From assembly GCA_919901875.1 (NCBI GenBank), contig CAKKQG010000118.1, forward strand, positions 1 to 6,088: a stretch of DNA of 6,088 nucleotides, read 5' to 3'. Source of the DNA: Anaerolineales bacterium. GTDB lineage: Bacteria; Chloroflexota; Anaerolineae; Anaerolineales; VGOW01. A program made the translations under genes and the position numbers. Positions 5,745-6,088 of this stretch are shown here, piece by piece. Position 1 is the stretch's first letter; the number at the start of each line of letters is the position of its first letter. The notes below the pieces were generated by a model. The model was given only the letters and a program-made list of their open reading frames with translations, did no database searches and had not been told where the DNA came from.

Positions 5745-5829
5745 ATAGACCGCGTCGGTTTTTCATAGACCGCGTCGGTTTTGCGAAGCACCCCGCAGCG
5801 AAGCGGAGCGGGCGAAACCGACGCGGTCT
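5743..5829 (-). repeat. dnaJ leader: tandem 20-bp direct repeat plus one inverted arm, forming alternative hairpins
   Basis: Two exact, abutting 20-bp copies lie at 5743-5762 and 5763-5782. Within each, AGACCGCGTCGGTTT (5747-5761 and 5767-5781) is perfectly complementary to AAACCGACGCGGTCT at 5815-5829. In the minus-strand transcript the single arm comes first, about four bases after the predicted start of transcription, and can pair with either downstream arm over 15 bp. The loop contains a smaller stem, CCCGC/GCGGG (5792-5796 and 5808-5812). Pairing with the copy nearest the gene ends three bases from the ribosome binding site. It may be a regulatory leader or a dispersed palindromic repeat that landed here. 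Confidence 0.75.
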
Positions 5830-5839
5830 CTCACAACTG

Positions 5840-5868
5840 ATTCTATGCCCGCGAGTGATGAACGTCAA
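5840..5868 (-). promoter_or_regulatory. Sigma-70-type promoter for dnaJ
   Basis: On the minus strand, -35 TTGACG (5863-5868), a 17-bp spacer and -10 TAGAAT (5840-5845). This predicts transcription starting near 5833 and a leader of about 97 nt carrying the hairpin at 5747-5829. It is the best promoter match in the divergent gap and could serve the downstream genes too, if they are co-transcribed. Confidence 0.65.
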
Positions 5869-5910
5869 CAGAGTAAAGGAAGCTCTTACACAACTCTAAC
5901 ATCTGTCTCG

Positions 5911-5973
5911 CCAGACCCGGAGGGGTTTTTGCGCGACACCAGACCCGAAGGGTTTTCTAAACCCTTCGGGTCT
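5911..5973 (+). repeat. Hairpin repeat upstream of mutS2, with a second imperfect left arm
   Basis: AGACCCGAAGGGTTT (5941-5955) and AAACCCTTCGGGTCT (5959-5973) form a perfect 15-bp stem with a 3-base loop. A related arm, AGACCCGGAGGGGTTT, lies at 5913-5928, with one substitution and one extra base. The run after the stem is only TT then GGGG, and no gene ends upstream on the plus strand, so a terminator is unlikely. It is probably a dispersed palindromic repeat sitting in the mutS2 promoter or leader region. Confidence 0.7.
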
Positions 5974-6000
5974 TTGGGGTGAGGTAAAATCATCCTCGCA

Positions 6001-6088
6001 ATGGACACGAAGTATATCCAGACCCTCGAACTTCCAAAAATTCTAGATCGCCTCGCCGCCTACTGCGCTTTCTCCGGTGGATCATCAC
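6001..6088 (+). CDS. mutS2: MutS2 family protein, N-terminal fragment cut by the window edge
   Basis: The 29 visible codons read MDTKYIQTLELPKILDRLAA followed by YCAFSGGSS. This matches the well-conserved N-terminus of MutS2 (pattern of TLE, then KIL-RLA, then FS-G). Family knowledge: MutS2 is a MutS-like ATPase with a C-terminal Smr domain, linked to suppression of recombination or, in Bacillus, to rescue of collided ribosomes. None of those domains is in view. The start at 6001 fits the family start. The only Shine-Dalgarno-like GAGG (5981-5984) lies 16 bases upstream, too far for normal use. TAAAAT at 5985-5990 would be a -10 ten bases before the ATG, which would suggest a leaderless or near-leaderless message, but no -35 partner is visible. 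The gene is divergent from dnaJ. Confidence 0.8.
   Translation, partial: MDTKYIQTLELPKILDRLAAYCAFSGGSS

Noticed and set aside
5941..5973. Rho-independent terminator
   Set aside because: The stem is strong, but only two T follow before GGGG, there is no T-run on the other strand, and no gene ends into it. It lies between divergent genes.
5737..6000. CIRCE (HrcA) operator upstream of dnaJ
   Set aside because: No TTAGCACTC-N9-GAGTGCTAA or close variant is present. The inverted repeats found there have different sequences and longer loops.

Overview
The window looks like chromosomal DNA of an uncultured or little-studied Chloroflexota bacterium, probably Anaerolineae-like. That placement is an inference. 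Two predicted lipoproteins carry a signal peptide with a lipobox, followed by the Ala/Thr/Pro-rich 'TATP' type linker common in extracytoplasmic proteins of that phylum. The intergenic gaps are also full of short dispersed and tandem repeats. No phylogenetic marker is complete here.

Layout: four genes run leftward (minus strand). In transcription order they are a DnaJ/CbpA-type co-chaperone (5736 to 4807), a lipoprotein HtrA serine protease with one PDZ domain (4694 to 3495), a DppF/OppF-type peptide ABC ATPase (3403 to 2444) and a family-5 peptide-binding lipoprotein (2159 to 141). A fifth gene, mutS2, starts divergently at 6001 and runs off the right edge. The 264-bp divergent gap holds a strong sigma-70-type promoter for dnaJ (TTGACG, 17 bp, TAGAAT) and two hairpin repeats, one in the leader of each divergent gene. 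Each hairpin has one arm duplicated. The left 140 bp carry a second good minus-strand promoter (TTGACT, 17 bp, TATATT) pointing out of the window.

Functionally the leftward block joins protein quality control (DnaJ in the cytoplasm, HtrA outside the membrane) with peptide uptake (binding protein plus ATPase). The peptide system is incomplete here because no permease gene is present. Whether all four genes share one transcript is uncertain: the gaps are 112, 91 and 284 bp, and the last one holds a 200-bp element bounded by perfect 16-bp inverted repeats that resembles a MITE.

The points most worth a second look are: (1) the ABC ATPase has an intact Walker A and a near-intact signature, but has lost the Q-loop Gln, the catalytic Glu, the D-loop and the switch His; (2) the MITE-like element; (3) heptad-phased degenerate tandem repeats that fill two intergenic gaps and run across the stop codons; (4) the alternative hairpins in the dnaJ leader; (5) an in-frame 9-bp tandem repeat that builds the hydrophobic core of a signal peptide. 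I found no defence system, CRISPR array, RNA gene or clearly new multi-gene system.
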